From RGIG9060 sp045645985 (GTDB lineage Bacteria; Spirochaetota; Spirochaetia; Treponematales; Treponemataceae): a stretch of 64,000 bases of DNA. Positions within the stretch are counted from its first letter, which is position 1; each line of letters starts with the position of its first letter. Location: assembly GCA_045645985.1 (NCBI GenBank), contig JAZRJV010000032.1, positions 35,647 to 99,646 on the forward strand, read 5' to 3'. The notes beneath the pieces were generated by a model. The model was not told where the DNA came from, ran no database searches, and saw only the letters and a list, made by a program, of their open reading frames with translations. Of the stretch, positions 34,393 through 43,141 are shown in pieces. The translations under genes were made by a program, and so were the position numbers.

Positions 34393-35004
34393 TCAGTCAG
34401 TAGTAATTTCTGAACGACGAGTAATAATCTTTCCTACCAAACCGTAATCAACAGCTTCTTGAGCATTAAGCCAATAATCTCTTTCTGTATCTTTTTGAAC
34501 TTGGTCTAATGAAACCCCTGTTTCTTCAGAAATAATCTTATTGATTTTGGCACGAGTTTTTTCCATTTCTGTAGCAAAAATTTCTACATCAGTAGTAACA
34601 CCCTTGTAAACACCACTAATTAAAGGTTGGTGTATCAAAAAGCTACTATTTGGCAAAGAAAGGCGTCTTTCTTTTGGACTAGCAAGATAAATTAAAGCAC
34701 CTGCACTTGCAACATCGCCTGCAGCAATTGTGTAAACAGGAGCATTGATAAATCTAATTGTATCAAAAATTGCAAATCCAGAAGCAACTTCTCCTCCTGG
34801 AGAATTGATATACAAATAAATTGGTTTATCAGAATCTGCTTCCAAAACAAGTAATCTACGAATTACCTTTTCTGCAGAGTCTTTATCTATTCCGCCTGAA
34901 AGCAAAATTTGACGAGTTTTAAACATTGATTCTGACAAAACATTTGCTTTGCTAGAATCATTTTCTTTTTTCTCTTCTTTTTCTTCTGATTCGTATGTAA
35001 TCAT
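34393..35004 (-). CDS. clpP: ATP-dependent Clp protease proteolytic subunit
   Basis: A 203-residue ClpP. The catalytic Ser lies in GDVASAGALIYLA (about residue 108), where most ClpP proteins have a G-x-AASMGA context; His is in LIHQPL and Asp in TERDYWLNAQEA, so the triad is complete. A Glu/Lys-rich N-terminal segment (residues 5-20) replaces the usual propeptide region. I start at ATG 35002-35004, with GGAG seven bases upstream, over a GTG 12 codons earlier. No clpX or clpA is adjacent, so this may be one of two ClpP paralogues. Confidence 0.93.
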   Translation of the reverse strand: MITYESEEKEEKKENDSSKANVLSESMFKTRQILLSGGIDKDSAEKVIRRLLVLEADSDKPIYLYINSPGGEVASGFAIFDTIRFINAPVYTIAAGDVASAGALIYLASPKERRLSLPNSSFLIHQPLISGVYKGVTTDVEIFATEMEKTRAKINKIISEETGVSLDQVQKDTERDYWLNAQEAVDYGLVGKIITRRSEITTD

Positions 35005-35065
35005 TCTAACTCCGATATTGTCGACTTTAAAAAACGACACAAATTTTCATCTTATATAAATATAT

Positions 35066-35097
35066 GAAAAAACTCGATGATAGTCTATAGTTTTTTC
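35066..35097 (-). terminator. Probable mazG terminator
   Basis: GAAAAAACT pairs with AGTTTTTTC around a 14-base loop, 13 bases past the mazG stop on the minus strand. The stem is A/T-rich and the downstream tract is only partly T, so efficiency is uncertain. Confidence 0.55.
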
Positions 35098-35110
35098 CAT
35101 AATATAAATC

Positions 35111-35986
35111 TTATAAACCTAAGCTTTTTCCTTCGTCCCAAAATTTGTCCATAATTTCAAGATTTTCTTGATTCATTTCGATTCCAGAAGTTTCCATTTT
35201 TTCTTCCACATAAGAAAATCGGCGTTTGAATTTTTCGTTAGTTGAAGCAAGAGCCAAAACTGGATCAACATCAAGATGACGAGCCAAATTCACCACAGAA
35301 AAAAGCACATCGCCAAGTTCTTGCTGAATTTCCTCTTGAGTTTTTGTTGAACTTGCTTCCTTTAATTCTGCAATTTCTTCGTGAATTTTGTCCCAAGGGC
35401 CTTCTGCATCTTTCCAATCAAAACCTTTTTTGGCAGCTTTTTTTTGAATTTTGTAAGCTCTCAAAAGCGGTGGCAATCCGTAGGAAATTTCTTCCAAAGA
35501 AGATTTTTTCTTTCTGCCTTCAACTTTTTGCTTGATTGCTTCCCATTGTTCTAAAACTTTTTCAGCATTATTTTCAGAACCTTCAATTAAAGTTGCACTT
35601 CCTTCTGATTCTTTCCAAACATGAGGATGACGACGAATAATTTTATCGCAAACATCGTTCAAAACTTGAACAATACTAAAATCATCATTTTCTTCATACA
35701 TACTTGCAATCATTGAAGCGTTCAAAAAAACATCCCCAAGTTCTTCTTTTGTGTGATTTGCATCTTCGTTTGAAATCGCATCTACAGCCTCAAAAGTTTC
35801 TTCGATAAGTGGCTGACGCATTGTAAGAGGAGTTTGTTTTCTATCCCAAGGACAACCTTCTGGACTTCGTAATTTTTGAACGATTTTGTAAAGTCGCTCA
35901 AAAGCCAAAGCGGGAGTTAAAAAAGAAGTTGCATTTGTTAAATCTAAATTGTTATCAAAATTTATTTGAGTTTCGTGATTATTCAT
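35111..35986 (-). CDS. mazG: Nucleoside triphosphate pyrophosphohydrolase MazG
   Basis: A 291-residue protein with two MazG domains. It removes pyrophosphate from NTPs, including aberrant ones. The first domain carries KLRSPEGCPWDRKQT, IEETFEAVDAI and KEELGDVFLNASM (metal-binding Glu/Asp). The second has IHEEIAELKEA and QQELGDVLFSVVNLARHL. Length is slightly above E. coli MazG (263). TATAAT at 35993-35998 ends six bases before the ATG, with no Shine-Dalgarno, so the transcript is probably leaderless. Confidence 0.95.
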   Translation of the reverse strand: MNNHETQINFDNNLDLTNATSFLTPALAFERLYKIVQKLRSPEGCPWDRKQTPLTMRQPLIEETFEAVDAISNEDANHTKEELGDVFLNASMIASMYEENDDFSIVQVLNDVCDKIIRRHPHVWKESEGSATLIEGSENNAEKVLEQWEAIKQKVEGRKKKSSLEEISYGLPPLLRAYKIQKKAAKKGFDWKDAEGPWDKIHEEIAELKEASSTKTQEEIQQELGDVLFSVVNLARHLDVDPVLALASTNEKFKRRFSYVEEKMETSGIEMNQENLEIMDKFWDEGKSLGL

Positions 35987-35992
35987 AACAAA

Positions 35993-35998
35993 ATTATA
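35993..35998 (-). promoter_or_regulatory. -10 box adjacent to mazG start
   Basis: Minus-strand TATAAT separated from the mazG ATG by TTTGTT. TAGCAA lies 17 bases upstream as a weak -35. No ribosome-binding site is present. Confidence 0.55.
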
Positions 35999-36051
35999 TC
36001 AATTTATTAAACATCTTGCTAGTTTAAATACATTCTGTTATCTTTTTACCT

Positions 36052-36867
36052 ATGAGTATTTTTCAAGCATTAGTTTTAGGTATTTTACAGGGGATTGCAG
36101 AATTTCTTCCGATTTCAAGTTCAGGACATCTTGCAGTTGTTCAAAATCTTTTTGGACTTGAACTTCCCTTAGTTTTTGATGTTTGTTTGCATTTAGCAAC
36201 TTTACTAGCTGTAATTTTAGTTTTTAGAAAGAAGATTTGGTCTTTACTTTGCGTTTTTGCAAGATGGATTACAAGAAAATCAAAACCAGAAGACAAAGCT
36301 GAACTTTCAATGATTGTTGCAATTTTAGTTGGAACTTTTGTAACAGGAATTATGGGAATTGTTGCAAGTAAGTTTTTGCCAGAGTTTCCAATAAAATTAG
36401 TTTTTGTTGGATTTATTATCACTTCATTTTTGTTGATTTTTTCAAGCAAGGTTAATGAAAAAACTCAAAAAGATGAATATTCTACAGAACTTAGCAAAAT
36501 TTCTATCAAACAAGGACTTTTTGTAGGTTTTGCACAAGGAATCGGAACTTTGCCAGGAATTTCAAGAAGTGGAATTACAATTTCAGCTTCGCTTTTTGCA
36601 AAAATCGACAGAGAAACTGCTGGAGAATTTTCATTCTTGCTTTCAATTCCTGCAATTTTAGGTGCTTTCATTCTTGAAGCAAAAGATTTAAATTCTTTAA
36701 CACAAACAGTTTCTGCTCTTCCTTTGATTTTAGGATGTCTTGCAGCGTTTACTTCTGGCGTAGTTTCGCTTACAATGTTAATGAAACTTATCAAAAAAGG
36801 TAAACTTCAGTGGTTTGCATATTATTTGATTCCACTTGGAATTTTAGGATTGATTTTTATCAAATAA
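36052..36867 (+). CDS. uppP: Undecaprenyl-diphosphatase
   Basis: The 271-residue integral membrane phosphatase recycles undecaprenyl diphosphate for cell-wall synthesis. GIAEFLPISSSGHLAV near residue 17 and GISRSGITISASL near 165 hold the catalytic Glu, His and Arg. About eight membrane segments are evident, and length is standard for the BacA/UppP family. It is divergent from mazG and is followed by the SH3-like gene with its own promoter. Confidence 0.96.
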   Translation: MSIFQALVLGILQGIAEFLPISSSGHLAVVQNLFGLELPLVFDVCLHLATLLAVILVFRKKIWSLLCVFARWITRKSKPEDKAELSMIVAILVGTFVTGIMGIVASKFLPEFPIKLVFVGFIITSFLLIFSSKVNEKTQKDEYSTELSKISIKQGLFVGFAQGIGTLPGISRSGITISASLFAKIDRETAGEFSFLLSIPAILGAFILEAKDLNSLTQTVSALPLILGCLAAFTSGVVSLTMLMKLIKKGKLQWFAYYLIPLGILGLIFIK

Positions 36868-36886
36868 AATTTAAACAGTCAGTTTA

Positions 36887-36915
36887 TAGACAAAATTTTA
36901 AATCCGTGGGATAAT
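36887..36915 (+). promoter_or_regulatory. Promoter of the first SH3-like gene
   Basis: TAGACA (36887-36892), a 17-base spacer and GATAAT (36910-36915), about 32 bases before the ATG. The surrounding ACAGTCAGTTTATAGACAA resembles the sequence in front of the second SH3-like gene, so the promoter seems duplicated along with the gene. Confidence 0.65.
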
Positions 36916-36947
36916 TCGGTAGAGAAATTTTAACAAAGGAAATTCAA

Positions 36948-37346
36948 ATGAAAAACACAAAAATCAAATTTATTACGGTTCTATTTTTATTGCTTTTTAT
37001 AGTTTTACCAATTTTTGCACAAGAATTTGTTTATGTTTCTGTAGAAAAAGCAGAACTAAAAAATAGTACAAAATCATTCTCTGAAAAAGTTTCAGAATTA
37101 TCTTACGGAACAAAACTTTTAGTTTTAGAAAATACAATCGAAGATAAATGGATAAAAGTTGCAGTAAGTGATAATCAAAAAGTTTCTGGTTGGATTTTAT
37201 CTGAAAATGTAACTAAGAAAAAAATTGTAAAAGGTTTGAAAAAATTTGGTTCATCAGATAGTGAATCAGCTCTTGCTGGAAAAGGATCACAGTTCGATAA
37301 ATCTAATGCTACAAATAAATCATTCAAACCAAATAAAATTGATTAG
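36948..37346 (+). CDS. Exported SH3-like domain protein, copy 1
   Basis: A 132-residue protein with a signal peptide (residues 1-24, cleaved after IFAQ) and an SH3b-like domain (about 25-95): EFVYVSVEKAELK, YGTKLLVLENTIEDKWIKV and GWILSENVT fit the strand order. Bacterial SH3 domains often bind peptidoglycan or peptides, but the partner here is unknown. The tail is Ser/Asn/Lys rich and disordered. It is a tandem paralogue of the next gene, about half identical over the first 95 residues by eye. AAAGGA precedes the ATG. Confidence 0.75.
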   Translation: MKNTKIKFITVLFLLLFIVLPIFAQEFVYVSVEKAELKNSTKSFSEKVSELSYGTKLLVLENTIEDKWIKVAVSDNQKVSGWILSENVTKKKIVKGLKKFGSSDSESALAGKGSQFDKSNATNKSFKPNKID

Positions 37347-37367
37347 ATTTCAGCAATAAACAAAAAA

Positions 37368-37417
37368 GATTAAAAGAAAATAATTGTCAAAACAAAGATA
37401 AATTATTTCTTTTAATC
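37368..37417 (+). terminator. AT-rich hairpin between the SH3-like genes
   Basis: GATTAAAAGAAAATAATT pairs with AATTATTTCTTTTAATC with one bulge around a 15-base loop. There is no T run after it, so it may be a weak terminator or an mRNA stabiliser. Confidence 0.5.
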
Positions 37418-37481
37418 TGATTTCGTATTAAAAATCTATTTTTCAAATTTTATATTTAAAAATTTTTAAACATACTGTTTA

Positions 37482-37510
37482 TGGACAATTAAAAATATCT
37501 ATGAAATAAT
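37482..37510 (+). promoter_or_regulatory. Promoter of the second SH3-like gene
   Basis: TGGACA (37482-37487), a 17-base spacer and AATAAT (37505-37510), about 34 bases before the ATG. It matches the first copy in spacing and in the preceding ACTGTTTATGGACAA. Confidence 0.65.
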
Positions 37511-37543
37511 TTTATTCGTAGATATTTTTAAAAGGATTTTAAA

Positions 37544-38014
37544 ATGAAAAACACAAAAATTAAATTTATTACGATTTTACTTTTCCTATTTTGTACAAGT
37601 TTGCCAATTTTTGCACAAGAATTTGTTTATGTTTCTGTAGAAAACGCTGATTTAAAAGAAGGAACTGGATTTTTTGCAAACAAAATTACAGAAGTTGGTT
37701 ACGGTACAAAACTTATCATTCTAGAAAATACAATCAAAGACAAATGGCTAAAAGTTGCAGACAATTATAATCAAGATATTTTTGGCTGGATTTTATCTTC
37801 AAATGTTACAAAACGAAAAGTTGTAAATCTCTTTGATAAAACAGGAACTTCTAAAAAAGAAATATCACTTGCTGGAAAAGGATTTTCAGAAGGAGATATT
37901 GATTCTGGAAGTACCGATTATGATGCTTTAGACAAAATTGAAAAATTTGCAACAAATTTAAATATGGAAGAATTAAAAAATTTTATTACAGAAGGAAACT
38001 TAAAAGGAGAATAA
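37544..38014 (+). CDS. Exported SH3-like domain protein, copy 2
   Basis: A 156-residue paralogue of the preceding gene with the same opening MKNTKIKFIT, a signal peptide ending IFAQ and an SH3b-like domain (EFVYVSVENADLK, YGTKLIILENTIKDKWLKV, GWILSSNVT). Both share an SLAGKG or ALAGKG motif after the domain. This copy adds an acidic helical tail (YDALDKIEKFATNLNMEEL) that copy 1 lacks, suggesting divergence after duplication. It ends three bases before the M48 gene, so the two are cotranscribed. Confidence 0.78.
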   Translation: MKNTKIKFITILLFLFCTSLPIFAQEFVYVSVENADLKEGTGFFANKITEVGYGTKLIILENTIKDKWLKVADNYNQDIFGWILSSNVTKRKVVNLFDKTGTSKKEISLAGKGFSEGDIDSGSTDYDALDKIEKFATNLNMEELKNFITEGNLKGE

Positions 38015-38017
38015 TTT

Positions 38018-38866
38018 ATGAAAACTAGAATTTTTGTTATTTTGTGCGTGATTGCAATTTCATTTTCGTTTTTTTCTTGTGCATCAAATCCATCAAGAGA
38101 TGCAATTTCATTTGGTTATACTCCACAAGAAAAATATAAAATAGGAAGAAATGTAGGCGGAAGTATTTTAGGAACCTACTCTTTATATTACAACGAAGAA
38201 CTTTATTCTTATCTTAATTCAATTTGTAATAGTATTATAATTAACTCAGAAGGAGTAAATCCGTATAAAGGATATTTTATCGGAGTTCTTGATACAAATC
38301 AAATCAATGCTTTTGCAACACCAGGCGGGCATATTTTAATTTCTAGAGGAATGTTAAAATCTGTAAATTCAGAAGATGAACTTGCAGCTGTTATTTCACA
38401 TGAAATTAGCCATATTCAATTAGAACATAGCATAAAAGCTATCAAGAAAAACGAACGAACTCAAATCACAGGACTTATTACAACAGGCGTTTTAGCAATA
38501 TTAGTAGGCACTCAAGAAAATGCTAAAAAAGAAGATGTAAAATCAGTAATTGACACAGGACTTCAATTAACAGATTTTACAACAAATTTAGTTAATACTG
38601 GATATTCAAAAAATACAGAATTTAAAGCAGATAAAAATGCTCTTTTGTTAATGCAAAACACTGGTTACAACCCTAAAGCAATGAAAGATATGTTACAAAC
38701 ACTAAAAAAGAATAAAAGTAAAAATTATAAACTTGGATTTGGAAAAACACATCCGTCACCTAGACGAAGACTAAATAAGGCTAAAAAAAATATGCCTAAA
38801 GAAACTTACGATTACAAAGAAGAATCTAGAATTTCTCGCTTTGAAATCGCAAAACAATATTTTTAA
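38018..38866 (+). CDS. M48 family metalloprotease, lipoprotein
   Basis: A 282-residue predicted lipoprotein (signal peptide ending FFSC, cysteine near residue 21) with an M48 peptidase domain. The zinc site is ISHEISHIQLEH near residue 126, preceded by the family stretch INAFATPGGHILISRGML, and the third ligand Glu lies in NTEFKADKNALLLM near 208. Related periplasmic proteases (BepA, LoiP) act on outer-membrane or misfolded proteins. The C-terminus has the family THPSP RRR element (KTHPSPRRRLNKAKK). It lies between an SH3-like gene and a cyclase gene in one transcription unit. Confidence 0.9.
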   Translation: MKTRIFVILCVIAISFSFFSCASNPSRDAISFGYTPQEKYKIGRNVGGSILGTYSLYYNEELYSYLNSICNSIIINSEGVNPYKGYFIGVLDTNQINAFATPGGHILISRGMLKSVNSEDELAAVISHEISHIQLEHSIKAIKKNERTQITGLITTGVLAILVGTQENAKKEDVKSVIDTGLQLTDFTTNLVNTGYSKNTEFKADKNALLLMQNTGYNPKAMKDMLQTLKKNKSKNYKLGFGKTHPSPRRRLNKAKKNMPKETYDYKEESRISRFEIAKQYF

Positions 38867-38891
38867 TTTTTTATAAGGATGAAAACTAAAA

Positions 38892-40955
38892 ATGAAAGCC
38901 AAAAGAATTTTTTTAATAACTTTAGTTACAACAATCATTATTTTTGCATTAGATTTAATTGGCACCTTTGAATTTTTAGAAAATAAAACTTATGATTTTA
39001 GAACAATAAATACCACAACAAATTCTGTATCAGAAGAAATTTTTGTAATTCTTATCGACCAGAACAGTTTAGACTGGGGAAGTTCTCAGATGAATTGGAG
39101 TTGGCCTTGGCCAAGAAAAGCTTATGGCGATATTGTAAACTTTTTTAATCTAGCAAATTCTAAAACAGTTACATTCGATGTAATTTTTTCAGAAGATTCA
39201 ATTTACGGAAAAGAAGACGATGACTATTTTGCGGAAGCTTCTAAAAATTTTGGCAAGGTAGTTCAAATTCAATTTTATGATAGCGCATCAAATACGCCAG
39301 ACATACCAGTTACTTCAATTCCTAAAATTTCAAATCAAGCTGCTCTTCAAGGTAATATAAACTCCTTGCCAGACTCAGATTCAATCGTAAGACGAAGTAG
39401 ACTTTTCTACAATAAAAATGGAGTTGAATATCCAAGCTTAGCAACTGCAACTTATCTTGCTGGAAGTGAAAATTTTACAAAAGAAAATTATAAATCAACT
39501 GAAGAATATGAATATTTAAAAAAAATCAAAACTGACAAAGATGAAGGCGTTTTGCTTAAATACAAATCTGGGTTAGAAGCATACATTCCATATAGTGCTA
39601 GCGATATTTTACAAAGCTATTACGCAATACAAAATGGTGAAGAACCGATTTTCTATCCAGAAGATTTTGCAGACTCATATATTTTCTTTGGATATTACGC
39701 ACCAGGACTTTTTGATATTTGTGCAAATCCACTTTCATCTACATATCCAGGAGTTGGAGTAAACATCACATTACTTGATAATATTTTGAAAAATGATTTT
39801 ATACAAAAAACATCTCCAGTTATAAATTTCTTTTTAATTTTATTCTTTTCGTTTTTAACAACTTTTGCAATTTACTTAATAGAAAAAAAAGTTACGATAA
39901 AGAAAACAATTTTTATCTGCATTGGAATTATTTTTGTTTTAATTTCACTTTACATAATAATTTCTTTTGCAACATTCAAAGCAGGATTATGGCTTCCTTT
40001 TATAAATGTTTTATTTGCAATAATTTTATCATTCTCAATTTCATTTTTTGTAAATTACAATTCAGAAGGAAAACAAAAGCGATACATCCAAGAAGCATTC
40101 AAACAATATTTAAGTCCACTTGTAATTGAACAGTTAATTTCAAATCCAGATAAATTAAAACTCGGTGGAGAACGCCGAGAAATCAGTATTTTCTTTTCCG
40201 ACATTCAAGGATTCACTTCTATTTCTGAAAAATTAAGTCCAGAAAAATTAACTGAGTTTTTGAATATCTATCTTTCAAAAATGACTGATACAATTTTAGA
40301 ATATGGCGGAACAATCGACAAATACGAAGGCGATGCAATCATCGCATTTTGGAATGCACCAGCTGACCAAGAAAATCATGCACAACGCGCAATAGAAGCT
40401 GCAATTCAATGTCAAAAAGAACTAAGAAAAATGCAAAATGAATTTAGTAAATTCTGCGACACAAAAATTAAAACTAGAATAGGAATCAACACAGGATTTG
40501 CTGTCGTTGGAAACATGGGTTCTTCAAAAAGATTTGATTACACAATGCTTGGCGATTCTGTAAATTTAGCTTCTCGATTGGAAGGAATAAACAAACAATT
40601 TGGACTTTACACTTTATGCTCAGAAGAAACAAAATTACAAGCAGAAAAATTTGGAAGCAAATTAAAATTTGTTGAAATTGCAAAAGTTCAAGTTGTAGGA
40701 AAATTACAAGCCGTAACAGTTTTTACTCCAATGCAAACTGAAAGTTTTGAAAAAAATAAAATCTTTTGGCAAAATTTTGAAAGCGCAAGAAATTTATTTT
40801 ATCAAGGTGAAATTGAAAAAGCAAAATCTAGTTTTGAAAATATTGCTAAAGAATTTAATTTTACTATTGCACAAAAATATTTGGAAAAATGTAATTCTAT
40901 AAAAATGCCTGTTGAAGAAAATTTAAAAGGCATTTGGGTAGCAACAGAAAAATAA
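38892..40955 (+). CDS. CHASE2 domain adenylate/guanylate cyclase
   Basis: A 687-residue membrane receptor. TM1 lies near residues 7-25, then a large extracytoplasmic CHASE2 domain (about 30-310, with WPWPRKAYGDIV), three TM segments (about 315-395) and a class III cyclase domain (about 430-620). The cyclase metal-binding Asp residues are in FFSDIQGFTS and YEGDAIIAFW, and GINTGFAVVGNMGSSKRFDYTMLGD is intact, so it should be active. A short helical tail follows. It is 25 bases after the M48 gene; an envelope signal may set cAMP or cGMP output. Confidence 0.93.
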   Translation: MKAKRIFLITLVTTIIIFALDLIGTFEFLENKTYDFRTINTTTNSVSEEIFVILIDQNSLDWGSSQMNWSWPWPRKAYGDIVNFFNLANSKTVTFDVIFSEDSIYGKEDDDYFAEASKNFGKVVQIQFYDSASNTPDIPVTSIPKISNQAALQGNINSLPDSDSIVRRSRLFYNKNGVEYPSLATATYLAGSENFTKENYKSTEEYEYLKKIKTDKDEGVLLKYKSGLEAYIPYSASDILQSYYAIQNGEEPIFYPEDFADSYIFFGYYAPGLFDICANPLSSTYPGVGVNITLLDNILKNDFIQKTSPVINFFLILFFSFLTTFAIYLIEKKVTIKKTIFICIGIIFVLISLYIIISFATFKAGLWLPFINVLFAIILSFSISFFVNYNSEGKQKRYIQEAFKQYLSPLVIEQLISNPDKLKLGGERREISIFFSDIQGFTSISEKLSPEKLTEFLNIYLSKMTDTILEYGGTIDKYEGDAIIAFWNAPADQENHAQRAIEAAIQCQKELRKMQNEFSKFCDTKIKTRIGINTGFAVVGNMGSSKRFDYTMLGDSVNLASRLEGINKQFGLYTLCSEETKLQAEKFGSKLKFVEIAKVQVVGKLQAVTVFTPMQTESFEKNKIFWQNFESARNLFYQGEIEKAKSSFENIAKEFNFTIAQKYLEKCNSIKMPVEENLKGIWVATEK

Positions 40956-40995
40956 AAATGCTAAGCTTGCAAACTTATTTTTGAAAAACTTTATC

Positions 40996-43137
40996 TTACT
41001 TCATAAACATATCTACAATTTCGTATGAAGTTTTGTTGTAATAAAGTAAACCGTAAACAAAGGCATTAGCTAAAACTTTTTTCCCATACTCGCGACTTTC
41101 TTCGTAAGGAAACATCTCTATCCAAATATCTTGTGGAACATTTGCAAATTGAGTTGCCCAACGACGCACTCGAGTAATTCCTGTGTTATAAGAAATAATT
41201 GCTTTTAACACAGAACCGTCAAGCCGACGAGTTAATTCATTTAAATAAAATGAACCAAAAGTAATATTTGTTTTTGCATCAAGTAAATCAAATTCTTTTA
41301 CACGAAGTTTACGAGCAATATCACTTGCAGTTGAATTCATCAACTGAGTTAAGCCAGAAGCTCCTGCCGCAGAAAAAACATCTTTATCAAAATAACTTTC
41401 TGTACGAATCAATCCAAGCAAAATAAATTCATCAAGATTATATTCTGTGCAAGAGTCTTTTATCAAATCATAAAAATATCGTGGATACAAAATTTGCAAA
41501 AGTTCTAAATCTTTTCCAGTTCCCGAATTCGAAAAAGCTGAACTTGCAATTCTTAAAGTTGTAGGATACAAATTTTCGTCATCAGAAAAAGTTGTAAAAA
41601 TTTCTTTTGCAAAAAAACTTAAATCATCAGAAGTTAAATAATCTTTGTATTGTTTTACAATTTCGTAAAACTTTTTTATCTGTCCATATTTTACACAAGA
41701 AGATAAAATTTCAAAAACTGATTTTGCAATTCCTTCATCTTTAACAACTGAATTTTCTTCATTAAAATTAAAGTACATATAATCAATTACTTTTTTTGCT
41801 TCAAGATTTAAATTCTTTGCAGACATAATTTTGTAATAAAGAGAACTTTCTGAATTTTCCAAAACTGAATAAAACATTTGTTGCAAACTATAATCAGAAA
41901 AATTTTGCAAAGAAACAAATTCTTCTTTTATCAATCTTGCAGTTAAATACGCCCAAGTTGATTTTGTTTCGTCATCAGCAACTTGTTCTATCGTTGAATA
42001 AAATTTGCAAAAAGCTGTCCATTGACGAGTTGAAAGAAAATGCAATCTTAATTCTTCTAAAAGGTCAGAATAATAAGATTTATCCTTCCATGAATTTCCG
42101 TAAATTTTTATTTCATTTACAAGTGAAGAATAAGATTCTTTTTTAGATTGATTTAAGTAATACCAAATTGCGTTATCGTAAGTTTCATCATTGATTGAAT
42201 TTTGTGCTGACAACAAAAAACATTCTTTTGCATTTTTATAATATGAAAAATCTGTTTTATCAAAAATTCGTCCTGCGTAAAAATACAAATAAAACAACTT
42301 TTCTTTTTTTGAAAAAATATTTTCTGATTGATTTTGCGACATCATAAAATTTTGTGCAACTTCTTTTAACTTTTGAGCAAATTCTATTTTTGTTTCTACA
42401 GAAAAATTCGTTTTGAGAATTTCAAAATTTCCGTACAAAAAAGTTTTTCCAATATCAGAAATCATTTGTGCCGAAAAGTCTGTAATATCATCTAGCGATA
42501 AAATCATTTTTGAAAGAAGTTCTAAAGCATGATTATATTTTTTATTAAACAACTCTGTTCTAAATTGCAAAATCAAATTGATTTTCTTACCTTCTTCTGT
42601 ATCATAAAAAAATCTGTCAGTTGCAAATTCTTCAAAAAATGATAAATGATATTTTGAAAATTTTTCTTGAGTTATCCAATCTAAAATAATCGGATTATTT
42701 ACAGTTTGATTTTCTTTTGCAATCGAAAACACATAGCAATATTTTAACCAATCTTTTTTTACAGTTGAATTTTGAGCAAGTAAAGTTAGAACAAGTTTTA
42801 TCACTTTTTCATATTTTTGATTATCAACTAAACTTTGCACATAATAATTAAAAGTTTCTGCTTGAGGATTTTTTTTAGAACTTACAGAAAGTTTTGTTAA
42901 ATTTAACATCTTACTTGAATTTACATTTAATTTTTCCAATTCGCGTAAACTTAGCAAAACTTCTACATCAGAACCTTTCTTTACGGATTTTTCAAAATGC
43001 TTAATTGCTTTTTCATTTTCGTTTTGAGAAATATTTATTAAACCTTGAACATAATAATCAGACGAATTAGTACATCCTGCAAAACAGAATGTACTAATCA
43101 ATACAAGAGAAAATATTTTTTTTATATTTTTTACCAT
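40996..43137 (-). CDS. Soluble-type lytic transglycosylase lipoprotein
   Basis: A 713-residue lipoprotein (lipobox CFAGC at residue 22). The first 560 residues are helical, TPR-like and Lys/Phe-rich, like the superhelical region of Slt70. The C-terminal SLT domain (about 575-690) has the catalytic Glu in LLGLIRTESYFD, then AAGASGLTQLM and ISYNTGITRVRRW. It cleaves the glycan strands of peptidoglycan. It lies four bases after the LysM gene, so they are cotranscribed and may cooperate in wall remodelling. Confidence 0.9.
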   Translation of the reverse strand: MVKNIKKIFSLVLISTFCFAGCTNSSDYYVQGLINISQNENEKAIKHFEKSVKKGSDVEVLLSLRELEKLNVNSSKMLNLTKLSVSSKKNPQAETFNYYVQSLVDNQKYEKVIKLVLTLLAQNSTVKKDWLKYCYVFSIAKENQTVNNPIILDWITQEKFSKYHLSFFEEFATDRFFYDTEEGKKINLILQFRTELFNKKYNHALELLSKMILSLDDITDFSAQMISDIGKTFLYGNFEILKTNFSVETKIEFAQKLKEVAQNFMMSQNQSENIFSKKEKLFYLYFYAGRIFDKTDFSYYKNAKECFLLSAQNSINDETYDNAIWYYLNQSKKESYSSLVNEIKIYGNSWKDKSYYSDLLEELRLHFLSTRQWTAFCKFYSTIEQVADDETKSTWAYLTARLIKEEFVSLQNFSDYSLQQMFYSVLENSESSLYYKIMSAKNLNLEAKKVIDYMYFNFNEENSVVKDEGIAKSVFEILSSCVKYGQIKKFYEIVKQYKDYLTSDDLSFFAKEIFTTFSDDENLYPTTLRIASSAFSNSGTGKDLELLQILYPRYFYDLIKDSCTEYNLDEFILLGLIRTESYFDKDVFSAAGASGLTQLMNSTASDIARKLRVKEFDLLDAKTNITFGSFYLNELTRRLDGSVLKAIISYNTGITRVRRWATQFANVPQDIWIEMFPYEESREYGKKVLANAFVYGLLYYNKTSYEIVDMFMK

Positions 43138-43141
43138 AAAA

